Positions 1 through 7,737 of a DNA stretch of 16,766 bases are shown one piece after another. A program made the position numbers and the translations under genes. The DNA lies in the NCBI GenBank assembly GCA_002284615.2, contig MU069436.1, positions 1,133,730 to 1,150,495 on the forward strand. Reading direction: 5' to 3'. Source of the DNA: Dunaliella salina (Eukaryota > Chlorophyta > Chlorophyceae > Chlamydomonadales > Dunaliellaceae). Every line of letters starts with the position of its first letter. Position 1 is the first letter of the stretch. A model generated the notes under the pieces. It saw only the letters and a list, made by a program, of their open reading frames with translations, ran no database searches and was not told the DNA's origin.

Positions 1-52
<52 letters not shown>
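1..52. repeat. (CA)n microsatellite at window start
   Basis: This is an uninterrupted CA dinucleotide tract of about 26 units at the very edge of the window. The far end of the window is a TG tract, the reverse complement of this one, so both edges probably reflect assembly breaks in dinucleotide repeats. No gene can be read through it. Confidence 0.97.
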
Positions 53-54
<2 letters not shown>

Positions 55-296
55 CATCCAGGTGCCGAGAAATGCTACGCAACAGTCCGACTGCGCTCAG
101 AGTCCTGAAGGCTGCGATGAATGCGGATGAGGACGGCCAAGCTGGCATTCAGGTGAGGATCATGATGTGCGTCCCAGACTGGAAGGAACATTGTGGAAGG
201 AGGACCATGGAGATAGTGGTCCCCCAAGATGTGTGATTACCACACCACAGACCAGTTGCAGCCGGCATGCTCCCAGAGAAGCCGCTGCAAGTGCCT
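53..296. other. Unassigned spacer before the minisatellite
   Basis: About 245 bases lie between the CA tract and the first clear 32-bp repeat unit. Open frames begin here on both strands, but they run straight into the tandem array, where a period that is not a multiple of three keeps several frames open. I see no recognisable protein motif, RNA gene or promoter. Confidence 0.5.
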
Positions 297-580
297 TGGA
301 TGTAGATGTGCCTGGGCAGGTGTGCCTGCAGATGCGGATGTGCCTGGGCAGGTGTGCCTGCAGATGCGGATGTGCCTGGGCAGGTGTGCCTGCAGATGCA
401 GATGTGTCTGGGCAGGCAAATGCAGATGGGCTTGGGCAGATGTGCAGGGCCTGCAGATGCGGACGTGTCTGTGCAGAGGTGCCTGCCGATGCACATGGGC
501 CTGGGCAGATGTGCAGATTTACCTGCAGGTGCGCATGTGCCTGGGCAGATGTGTCTGCAGATCCAGATGGGCCTGTGAAG
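297..580. repeat. 32-bp minisatellite, three near-perfect units then degenerate copies
   Basis: Units begin at 305, 337, 369 and 401, giving an exact 32-bp period. The unit core is a GATGTGCCTGGGCAGG-like half followed by a TGTGCCTGCAGATGCG-like half. The first three units are almost identical. From about 401 the copies carry indels and substitutions but still show CTGGGCAG and CTGCAGATG words to about 580. Because 32 is not divisible by three, each unit shifts the frame, and the Cys/Gly/Ala-rich (plus) and His/Pro/Cys-rich (minus) open frames across 149-708 are by-products of the repeat and not genes. Confidence 0.9.
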
Positions 581-1004
581 ATGTGCCAGTGCAAGTGCCT
601 TGTATGCAGATGTCAAGTGTGTGCATTGGGTGCAGGTGTTCAGTGTGGGTTGTGCATTATGCAGGTGTCAAGTGTGGGCTGCGCCTTATGCAGGTAACAG
701 AATGGTGAGGATGGCCTCGCTGATTCCTGATGCAGACTAAGGGTCCTAGAGGTTCCATGTTTGCGGATGGGGATACCAGGCTGGCATTGAGGTTTGGGTG
801 GCCCAGGTTTACAGGCTTACATGAAAGGAGCAACTCAGCCAAAACGCATGACTGCTGGGCTATAAATACAAACTGGAAATTGAGCAAAAAGAAACTAGGT
901 TTGATTTCGAGGTATGGGTGGCCCAGGTCATGCCTTATGCAGGCTGCAGAATGATGAGGATGGCTTGCCAATTCCTGGTACAAGCTTGGATGGCCAGGCT
1001 CGCA
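581..1004. other. Degenerate repeat-derived DNA with two copies of a ~33-bp word
   Basis: No gene is seen. A block reading GCCTTATGCAGG, then a variable triplet, then CAGAATGRTGAGGATGGC occurs near 680-712 and again near 928-964. GGTGGCCCAGGT words occur near 795 and 917 and resemble the core of the 57-bp array that follows. The stretch is probably an older, eroded part of the same satellite field, interrupted by the dispersed repeat at 803-865. Confidence 0.5.
803..865 (+). repeat. Dispersed repeat R1, copy 1
   Basis: This stretch has the form AGGTTTACAGGCT, a short spacer, AAAGGAGC, then AAAACGCATGACTGCTGGGCT. It matches 4047-4105 in the same order (AGGTTCACAGGCT, AAAAGGAGCCATCAGTC, AAACACATGACTGCCAGGCT), and the second half matches 4138-4176 again. 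Three related copies in one window show that this is a repeat family. It carries no coding signal I can identify. Confidence 0.7.
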
Positions 1005-1350
1005 TTCAGGTGTGGGTGGCCAGGCTGATTCTCAAGGCAGACTCAGATGGCTAGACGGATGTTCAGGCATGGGTGACCAGGCTGGTTTTCAATGCAGACG
1101 TAATAGGCCGGGTGCGGACTTACATGGCCAGACAGACGTTAAGGTATGCACGGATGGCCGGGCTGATTTTCAAAGCAGACTTAGATGGCCAGAAGGACAT
1201 TGAGGTGTGAGTGGCCAGGCTGATTATCAATATAGACTTTGATGGCCTGGCGGGGACAGAGGAATGGGTGGCCGGGCTGAGTTTCAGTGCAGGCTTACAG
1301 GGGTAGACTGACATTAAGGTATGGGTGGCTTGGCTGATTTTCAATGTAGG
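1005..1350. repeat. Degenerate 57-bp tandem array
   Basis: The word GGCC(A/G)GGCTGATT(T/C)TCAA recurs at 1018, 1075, 1156, 1213, 1270 and 1327. Spacings are 57, 81, 57, 57 and 57 bases, so the period is 57 bp with one 24-base insertion in the unit after 1075. Each unit also has a CAGACTTAGATGGCC-like half and a GACATTRAGGTRTG-like join. The period is a multiple of three, which lets several frames stay open, including a minus-strand frame spanning 1120-1809. I treat that frame as a repeat shadow. Confidence 0.85.
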
Positions 1351-1522
1351 TGGGGATAGCAGGGCGCGCTTGCAGGTGAAGACATGACCTTGAAAGGAGG
1401 TCCATATGTGTGGAGGCTTGCACGCGAGGCTCGCCTCTCTGGAACAGCCTTGCGTGTAGATGCCAATAAAGCTGACCAAAGTGGCCTGCAGGTGGATGCT
1501 GACCTTCAGGGTAAGGTGGCTA

Positions 1523-1577
1523 GCAGTCAGTCGTTTTGACTGGAGGCCTCCTCTGTAACCTGGTAACCTGGTAACCT
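1523..1577 (+). mobile_element. LINE family B: isolated 3' terminus with octamer tail
   Basis: The stretch CAGTCAGTCGTTTTGACTGG followed by AGGCCTCCT matches the 3' end of the longer family B copy at 6421-6450. It holds a perfect hairpin (CAGTC, loop GTTTT, GACTG at 1528-1542) and ends in a short tail, CTGTAAC then CTGGTAAC twice. The longer copy ends with the same hairpin and a CCTGTAAT tail. Upstream sequence does not match, so this is an extremely 5'-truncated insertion of about 55 bp, as expected when target-primed reverse transcription aborts early. Confidence 0.7.
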
Positions 1578-2020
1578 TCAGAGCAACACTCTCTGGTGGG
1601 AAAAGTGTAGACTGCTGATGTAGCCATGACCGGGCTTCGATAAGCGCAATTTGGAATGCACCACTAGGATTGTGCTCTTGACAAGCGCACGTCAATTGTG
1701 CGACTAACTGGACTGCGCTCTTTGTCAATGAGGGCACCCCTACGAATCCTCTTGAAGAATTGTTGGGATAAAAATGACAAGGAATCCTTGTACAGACTCT
1801 TAAGAGCATACAGGTGCTCTGAACAAGGTGACCTCAGAATGCACTGCTGGGCAAGTGCTGCGGTCATGTTCATGGTTGGGGACGCTGCAATCAGAACCTC
1901 CACCATTTTCACGCAAACAATGCAAGGTTGTCGTGGGCACATTTGCTTGAGTTCCGCATTCATGTCATCAGCTGCAAAGGCATGCCTCTGGCCCATGGTG
2001 GTCTTTTGGGGGGGCAGCAC

Positions 2021-2022
<2 letters not shown>
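1578..2022. other. Unassigned low-repeat segment with antiparallel open frames
   Basis: This is the largest stretch in the left part without obvious tandem structure. Frames are open on both strands (minus 1664-2023, 119 codons; plus 1698-2147, running into the TG tract). The minus-strand product has an ordinary soluble composition, but I recognise no domain. Neither frame shows splice sites, a clear start context or homology to anything else in the window. A small gene or gene remnant cannot be excluded. A G-run at 2008-2014 lies just before the TG tract. Confidence 0.3.
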
Positions 2023-2056
<34 letters not shown>

Positions 2057-2057
2057 N

Positions 2058-2120
<63 letters not shown>

Positions 2121-2125
2121 TGTGT
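2023..2125. repeat. (TG)n microsatellite with one N and one A interruption
   Basis: About 51 TG units are broken only by an undetermined base at 2057 and a TGTA interruption at 2114. The single N suggests a base-calling or merging ambiguity inside the tract. Alternating Cys-Val or His-Thr strings in open frames across it are artefacts. Confidence 0.97.
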
Positions 2126-2521
2126 AGCAACCCTCCACCATTTCTGAATTGCTGCTCAAGGTATGTTCTTTTGACTTTCTGGGTGCCATTGGTGGTCTAG
2201 CACTTTGCCTTGGGGGCTCATGGTGGTCTGACAATCATGCAAGGTTGCTCCCTGGTGTGTGTTCTTTTCAATTCTTGTTGTCCGAAAGGGGTTGCAAAAG
2301 ACCGTTGGCCTGATACTCCTGGCTGTTGTGCAAGGCTGAAGGTACAAGTTCACCTTTTGGGTGTCTGCAGGAGCTTGGAGGCAATGCCACTCTTCTGTTC
2401 TACCATTCCGAGGAAGGAGATGAGGTGACAGTCAGCATGGAGTCTGTGAGAAACTTGGGGAGCAGAGGTTATGTCCATGGGGGGGCTTTTCAATGTACAC
2501 TTGTTGGTGTTCGACGGAAGT
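2126..2521. other. Unassigned segment
   Basis: No recognisable gene or element. There is weak internal repetition: GTATGTTCTTTTGACTTTCTGG near 2161 resembles GTGTGTTCTTTTCAATTCTTG near 2257, and TGGTGGTCT occurs twice (near 2190 and 2221). Short open frames on both strands have no domain signature. Confidence 0.4.
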
Positions 2522-2640
2522 GACGCATGCATGAGTGCAGTGTTTAACTGAATTGGTGCATGAGCAAGTGCAGTGTTTAACAGAAGTGACGCATGCATGA
2601 GTGCAGTGTTTAACACAAGAGACACATGCATGAGTGCAGA
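2522..2640. repeat. 33-bp tandem repeat, about 3.5 units
   Basis: GACGCATGCATGAGTGCAG starts at 2522 and 2588, with related units at about 2555 and 2621, giving a 33-bp period. Most units contain ATGAGTGCAGTGTTTAAC. On the minus strand the array would encode an 11-residue repeat (LNTALMHASL-like) within an open frame at 2350-2769. An in-frame 33-bp array keeps a frame open by itself, so this is weak evidence for a protein. Confidence 0.88.
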
Positions 2641-3875
2641 TGTCCGAGAAAGGGAGAGGAATGTTGAGGCATGTTCCATTGCTCCCTTTAACATTTCAAG
2701 CGTCGTGGACTTAATGGAAGCATGGTCCAAACGCTGCAGGGAGCAGTGCCATGGTGCTTGCGAAGGCACAATCGCAATCCCACAATTGCTTAATCATGGT
2801 GCAAGTAGGCTCACACTCGTGGTGCCAACGAAAACGCAATCATGAATTTTATTGATGGAGGCATTGAAGTAAAAGTGGAAGCCTACGCTGGACAACAACC
2901 AGCGTGCATTATGGAAGGACCAACTGCCAGCACTGACACTAACAGTGAGTCCCACCAACCGAGGCAAGTTAGCCACGTTCTCTGGGTGCTCACATGTGTA
3001 AATTGTCTGGGTTGTCTATGCAGGGGAGGCAAGCCTACGTCGACAGGAGAGCACCAGATTTCTCAAGGTTCCCACGGCTGCCATAGCATGCCATCATTGT
3101 GTACAACAGCATTTTTTGGAAATGTTTTAAAAATGTGTTCCACACGAATAAAATAGGCTCGCTTTTGCGTGCCCTAGCGTAAGAGAGCTTTCAAGGTTGG
3201 TTTAAGTCATTTATGTCATTGTCTTGGCGTATGTAGGTTCAGTAAAATGCAAAATTTAGGGATATGAATAGGAGAGGAGTGGAGAGGAAAGGAGAGGATG
3301 TTTAGGGTGTGTTTTGGTTCATGCTGCTGCATTTATGCCCGCTATTTTTTTTGGCTCTGTGGCGCAAGCAATTCATCTGCAACTAATTTCCCAATGGGCC
3401 ATATGGGGTCCTCACTTTTTTTTATTTCTTTTATATGTCCTCGATTTGTCTCGATATAGCTCAAACGGTTTGTCAAGTATAATTTTTCTGCAGGAATTTT
3501 GTACAGCTAAGCTGGCTGAAATGCCACCATTCTGCCTCCTATGCCCCTGTATGTCCAATTTGATGGTGGAGGCAGCTGTTGCAGTTCGCGCTGCGCACAT
3601 AATCACCCAATGCCATCCCTGACTATCCTTCCCCACCTCACCAGGCTGAAGTAGCAATTCCTCAAGCTCCCCAGAGCTGCCGATACAAAGTAGCATCCCT
3701 TTAATACCCACGTAGACTGACCACTTGCCCTCTCAATCCAGGTTCTCCCAGGTCCGATTTTCGAAAGAAAAAAAAAAGAGACGTGCCTGGGCAAGTCAAC
3801 AAACGCATGAATCCCATACACAGGTATCCGCCTTATTGGATTAAATCATGCCTACAAAACATATCTGAACATACC
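2641..3875. other. Unassigned 1.2-kb segment
   Basis: No convincing gene. Features seen: a perfect 7-bp hairpin ACGCTGG/CCAGCGT at 2885-2905; AATAAA at 3147-3152, which could be a polyadenylation signal but has no identified transcript; a purine-rich run (GGAGAGGAGTGGAGAGGAAAGG) near 3270-3300; T-rich runs near 3345 and 3415-3440. The 104-codon plus frame at 2842-3156 and the 99- to 102-codon frames at 3314-3711 have no recognisable motif. Confidence 0.4.
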
Positions 3876-3989
3876 TTGTGGTGGAGGGGGCACACGGCTC
3901 TCTTTTGAGCCAATGTGTCTCCTTTTCCTTAATTGATGTAGGGAGGGTTTCTCTGCCTACGTAGTTTTTCTTTTCTTTTTTTCTTTTCT
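3876..3989 (+). mobile_element. LINE family A (subfamily A2): solo 3' UTR with pentamer tail
   Basis: About 110 bases align at roughly 90% by eye with 13318-13451. Shared blocks include TTGTGGTGGAGGGG, TGAGCCAATGTGTCTCC, TTCCTTAATTGATG and GTTTCTCTGCCTACGT. In the second copy this sequence directly follows the stop codon of a LINE endonuclease tail, so it is that element's 3' UTR. It ends in a (TTTTC)-like run. The hairpin stem GGCTC/GAGCC at 3896-3911 is kept in both copies with different loops. Sequence upstream of 3876 does not match, so this insertion is truncated to its UTR. Confidence 0.75.
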
Positions 3990-4046
3990 GAACAAATCCT
4001 TTTGGCTACACAAAACTAACATATAAACACTAGAGAGGACGTACAA

Positions 4047-4176
4047 GGTTCACAGGCTGTAAAAAGGAGCCATCAGTCTAAACACATGACTGCCAGGCTA
4101 AAACTTAAAATTGCAGGTGTAACAGGTATTACAGAATAAGCTATCAGTCAAAACGCATGTCTACTAGGCTGCATGT
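4047..4176 (+). repeat. Dispersed repeat R1, copies 2 and 3 in tandem
   Basis: AGGTTCACAGGCT at 4047 starts a copy matching 803-865 through AAACACATGACTGCCAGGCT. A second partial copy (CTATCAGTCAAAACGCATG) lies at about 4138-4176. Two adjacent copies here and one at 803 suggest either tandem duplication or repeated insertion. There is no coding content. Confidence 0.65.
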
Positions 4177-4255
4177 TCAGTGTCAAATTCAAGCTCAACA
4201 CAGTAAATTGCTTAACTGTTTCGTAGCACAGTAATAACAAAATGTATTAATTGTC

Positions 4256-4335
4256 TGTGGGAGCACCCGTTCTTCATTGTGTGTGGGAGCACCCGTTCTT
4301 CATTGTGTGTGGCAGCACCAGTTCTTCTTTGTGTT
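4256..4335 (+). repeat. 26-bp tandem triplication
   Basis: GAGCACCCGTTCTTC begins at 4261 and 4287, and its variant CAGCACCAGTTCTTC at 4313, an exact 26-bp period. The first two units are identical (TGTGTGGGAGCACCCG, then TTCTTCATTG). The third has three changes. Confidence 0.92.
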
Positions 4336-4479
4336 CAGATCACCAGCGCCAGTACAGAGAACATTCCAAAGAGTCTCAGGAACAGCAAGGGCCCATTAAT
4401 GTTCCATGAAAGCACACAGGATGAAAGGCAAGGCACTCAGGAGAAAGTTTGAAGGAAATGTATTAAGATTGCAAACTTA
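4336..4479. other. Spacer before the minus-strand LINE fragment
   Basis: No gene or repeat is recognised. The family A tail fragment on the minus strand loses homology near 4500, so this stretch may be the insertion's flank or unrelated host DNA. Confidence 0.4.
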
Positions 4480-5066
4480 AGGTAAGGTTACCTTGGAAGA
4501 CAGGGTATGCACAGTGTAAATAGTTCCACCTACACCCAGGAGAATTGGGTGAATTGTAACAGCTTTAGCGTTAATAAGTTTACAAAGGTCTGCATGCTGC
4601 TGCTTTGCTGCGTTCAACTGATGCTCTGGCCTTGTGTCTTCTGGTTTGCTGTAAATGTTGCTACACAGAAAGCCAAGTGAGGAAGCCAGTTTTTGCATTC
4701 AGCACATACACAACGAACAGTGTGTGGAACATTGCAGCAGTTGAAAAACGAGCCTGGATCTGCCATGAGCCACGGCCCATGACCAACCGATTTTCAATTG
4801 AGTAGTTGTCCCACTGGAAAGTCTGGCCAGGGTGGTGGCATCTCCATGGAGGTCCTTAACATACTATCAAGGCATCAGAGGGGAAGCCAAGATCATACAT
4901 AATCCACAACATGCGGCCATGATGAGTTTTGTTGAAGGCAGAGGCAACATCCGCGATGAGGGCATAGAGGTCTTGTTTGAAGAATTTGGTGCTCTCAAAG
5001 CTCATGGTCGCATTTTTGAGCTGGTGAATTGCATTTTCTTGGTTGCAGAAGCCATCCAACATCAAT
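4480..5066 (-). pseudogene. LINE family A fragment: RT joined to endonuclease tail
   Basis: Read on the minus strand from 5066 downwards. The first part (5066 to about 4795) is the front of a LINE reverse transcriptase: a GF-x-NQENAIHQL segment, RT motif A as ALIADVASAFN, then IMYDLGFPSDA and a DLHGDATT segment. It aligns with the RT at 8774-9010 (IMYDLGLPTDA). One frame change occurs near 4856. The second part (about 4660-4500) is the C-terminal endonuclease tail, with EDTRPEHQL, a QQH motif and HPILLGVGGT, the last identical to the copy at 13062. The RT palm with its YADD box, RNase H and zinc knuckle are all missing between the two parts, so the copy is internally deleted. It ends abruptly near 4500 without a 3' UTR. 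Confidence 0.75.
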
Positions 5067-6480
5067 GATTTTATGGAGGGTATTGAAGGAGCTTGCACTG
5101 GCACTTCCGATTACCTCGTCTCCAACCTTCTGTATGCCGATGACTTGTGCTTGACTTCCAATTTTTCAAACAATCTTCAAGCAATGCTACACCGCCTCAG
5201 AGCTTATGCCCATTGCAAATTTCTGACTGTCAATACGGAAAAAACAGTGATTGTCTTGTTTCAATTCCAAGACCGACAATTTACCTCCACTTTCTTATGA
5301 TGGCGAAGTACTACCTGACACAAATCACTTTTCTTACCTTGGAATGATGTTTGACAAACACATCAATTTCCAGAATGCTGCTTAGGAAACTCTCAAAAAT
5401 CCCTGGCAAGCATGGCTCATTTATGCACGTTTGCTCATCAACACAAAATAACTCATTGTGTCCATGTCTACCTGCGGCTTTTCAAGACATACGTCATCCC
5501 ACCAGGCATGTACGCTTGTCAGGTGTGGGCAACACCCTGCCTCCAACAAGGGATTGGAATGGACAACAACATTCAGAAATGGCTACTGTGTTTCGTGAGA
5601 TCCATGCTTGGAGTCAGAACCTCCACTCCTTCCTGAAGGGTCTTGAAGGAGAGTGAAATTGAGCCTGTCCAGTTTAACTGGTTTAGAGCCTGCGCATGTT
5701 TTTACAATTCATACCTTTAATGTGACAGCCTCTCCTACGCAAAGTTTTTCAAGCGGACCTTTATCTCAGCTCCAGGAACTCTTCTTGTTGGGCTTCCCAA
5801 TTTTTCACTGCCATGAATGGCTTACATCAAGCGCACGCTTTCCAGCAGAATCTATGCTTTGCTGACCCTGTGAATTTGTGTCAACTGATTGTGGATCTCA
5901 GGTCTCTTCACCTGGCTTACTGGAGACAATTCTCTTCATACCATCCACGTGAGCTCAACAGCAAAAAGTTTACCTATCATCACTGGAGTGCCATTCCAAC
6001 CAAGGATGCACATGTCACTTACCTTCCACACACCGTGCCCGAATACTTTTACTGGATCTTCCTAAACACATTGTTCGGAGTGTGGCGCGTTCCAGACTTT
6101 GCCTTCATCCTTTGAAAGTTGAGCAAGCTTCTTGGGATGAATCTATCTCCCCTACATGTGATCCCAGGGATGCCCAAGATGACATCCAGGATGAACAACA
6201 TATAGTCATGATGTACTTATCCTCATGTTTCTCTCTGTCGCCAGTATGCTACTTTATTCTATGGTCCCCTGCTCTCTTTACTGCGTCTGCCTCCCCAGAT
6301 GGCTCCGTATGTGCCTACCCGTCACCATGTACAGTCTTTTCATATGCGCTCCTTCTTGAACCAGGACAACAACAAGCTTTACGATTTCTTCATGAACTTG
6401 TTCCTTTCTATTACAAGCTGGCAATCAGTCGTTTTGACTGGAGGCCTTCTTGTTCCTGTAATCCTGTAATCCTGTACTCT
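5066..6480 (+). pseudogene. LINE family B: 5'-truncated RT polyprotein remnant
   Basis: This is a non-LTR reverse transcriptase from the palm domain to the end of the element. Frame 1 (about 5066-5300) has LLYADDL at RT motif C, with both Asp intact, then a thumb-like RLRAYAHCKFLTVNT segment. After a frame change come SYLGMMFDKHINFQNAA, a stop near 5384, then TYVIPPGMYACQVWATP and NIQKWLLCFVRSMLGVRTSTPS to a stop at 5634-5636. The thread continues as EPVQFNWFRAC, then after another shift a segment at 5813-6100 containing VDLRSLHLAYWRQFSS and KKFTYHHW, then LHPLKVEQASWDESISPTCD. The zinc-knuckle CDxC is damaged (CDPR) ahead of QDEQH. The end (about 6390-6450) reads FLHELVPFYYKLAISRFDW. At least four frame changes and several stops make it nonfunctional. 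Its 5' edge abuts the opposite-strand fragment at about 5066. Confidence 0.82.
6424..6480 (+). mobile_element. LINE family B 3' terminus: hairpin plus 8-bp tail
   Basis: A perfect CAGTC/GACTG hairpin with loop GTTTT lies at 6426-6440, followed by GAGGCCTTCTTGTT and three octamers: CCTGTAAT at 6455 and 6463, then CCTGTACT at 6471. The isolated terminus at 1523-1577 has the same layout. Octamer tails in place of poly(A) are known from CR1-group LINEs. The hairpin is the probable recognition element for the element's own RT, by analogy with LINEs of stringent 3' recognition. Confidence 0.75.
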
Positions 6481-6814
6481 TTTGGTAGCAGAGGCCATCC
6501 TGAGTACTGCTAAGTGGCAAATAGGAGAAAGGTTCGTGCCCTCTTTTCATTGCCAATCAGGATTGTGTTGCTCGTTTCCCACTTCAGAGGGTAAGACATG
6601 TGACCCACATAACCACAAACAGGTGGTGTGATGTTTCTTGGATCTCAGGAATGAGCATCCTCAGAGCTCATTTGCGGTGCAACCTAGCCCTGGGCTTTTG
6701 TTGTTGCCTAGTGATTTAACGCACCCATGCCACGAGTCATGAAAGTCACATTGATCCAGGATCTTGGAGTGAAGCCATTCCCTCTGACCCTTCCCCCCTT
6801 CTCATGTTATAGTG
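6481..6814. other. Unassigned segment
   Basis: No element or gene is recognised. One plus-strand stretch near 6575-6715 can be read as an open frame containing THITTNRWCDVSWISGMS, with balanced composition and ending at a stop near 6717. It has no motif I can assign and no start codon in context, so I do not call a gene. Confidence 0.35.
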
Positions 6815-7105
6815 CCCGGTTAGATACTCCAAGGTTACAAACCCCCCCAAACAGCCCCCTGAAAACTGAATGCACCGGAGTCCTGCTGAGCCAATTCACT
6901 GCCCTCTTATGATACTCCAGGGTTACAAATCCCCTCCACCATCCCCCTGAAAACTAAGAACGCACCAGAGATCGGTGAGCCAATGTCACTGCCATGTCAC
7001 TCATTAGGCAGCAAATGCCCCCAACCAGCCCTTGGAAGAATAAGAACGCATCTGAATTTTGGTGAGCCAATGTCACTGCCTTGTTAAGGTACTCCAAGGC
7101 AGCAC
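6815..7105 (+). repeat. 88-bp tandem repeat, three full units and a partial
   Basis: Two landmarks repeat in step. GATACTCCARGGTTACAAA occurs at 6823 and 6911, and a related GTACTCCAAGG near 7089. TGAGCCAAT(G/T)..CACTGCC occurs at 6887, 6976 and 7063. Spacings of 87-89 bases give a period near 88. Each unit also has CCCCCTGAAAACT(A/G)A.GAACGCAC or a degenerate form of it. Open frames across it have no motif. Confidence 0.85.
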
Positions 7106-7685
7106 CCCTAGGCACAACACTTACGGTGCGTACTTTTTCAGAGGGGGGCAACTCTCCAATCTGCAAGGCATTCTTTTTCCCGGTTATCTTTCTCAAACCC
7201 GACCATGCCAATCATTATTGTACATTAAAATATTACATTTTACTAAAATGACAAAAGTCGGAGGACCCCAGGTCCCTCTCCTGGTCTCAGATCACCCTAC
7301 AATGGCCCGTAGCTCCACCCTGGGACCATTTTTCAACCCCATTTTCTATACCCGGTATTTATAACTCCCATATGAACTAATAGCATCCTGCATACTCAAA
7401 AATAGGAAAGGAGGAGGTCAAAATTTGGCCTTTTTGGCATCCCTTGTGGATTTTTAAAGGGAAATAGCTGAAATTCTGTAGCTTACCAACTACTGGGTCC
7501 TTTCGCTCCATTTTTTTGCAATGAAATTATTTTGGTACAAGGACCTCAAATCACTAAAAATCACCCATTTTGGTGCAGTGGGTGGTCAGATACAGAGATT
7601 TGGTGGTGAAAAGTAGGAGTCACGCTGCGGCTGATTAGGTCCGTGCGCCATGACTGGCAGTTTTGAAACCCTACTTCTATAGGTA
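7106..7685. other. Unassigned AT-rich segment upstream of the large retroelement
   Basis: No gene is seen. The stretch holds T-rich runs (near 7430 and 7510), a GGTCAAAATTTGGCC near-palindrome near 7416 and TCCTGCATACTCAAAAATAG near 7385. The last resembles TCCTGCATACTCAGAATTAG at 15789, about 1.1 kb beyond the end of the retroelement. It may be flanking host DNA or the untranslated leader of the element that starts downstream. Confidence 0.35.
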
Positions 7686-7717
7686 GGTTATAAGGTTTTA
7701 AGGTTACAAGGTTACAA
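7686..7717. repeat. Perfect 8-bp array GGTTNNAA x4
   Basis: Four contiguous octamers, GGTTATAA, GGTTTTAA, GGTTACAA and GGTTACAA, occupy exactly 32 bases. The reverse complement TTGTAACC is, after rotation, one or two bases from the family B tail units (CCTGTAAT, CCTGGTAA). It could be the tail of a minus-strand family B insertion whose body is not recognisable, or a target microsatellite at the 5' edge of the large element. The element's first open frame starts about 20 bases downstream. Confidence 0.7.
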
Positions 7718-7737
7718 TGGGAATTAAGCCTTCAGCC

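Noticed and set aside
149..708. Long overlapping open frames on both strands, Cys-rich or His/Pro-rich, resembling a repeat protein
   Set aside because: They follow the 32-bp tandem array. The period shifts frame each unit, so all frames stay open, and there is no start context or domain.
1664..2023. 119-codon minus-strand frame as a host gene
   Set aside because: A plus-strand frame is open over the same bases, no domain is recognised, and it begins beside a G-run and TG tract. Described as unassigned only.
2350..2769. 139-codon minus-strand protein with 11-residue repeats
   Set aside because: The 33-bp array keeps the frame open by itself; there is no independent support.
4256..4335. CRISPR-like repeat array
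   Set aside because: The units are contiguous with no unique spacers, and the setting is eukaryotic.
6887..7080. TGAGCCAATG words of the 88-bp array as remnants of the A2 3' UTR hairpin
   Set aside because: Only about 10 bases match (TGAGCCAATGT); the stem partner GGCTC and the rest of the UTR are absent.
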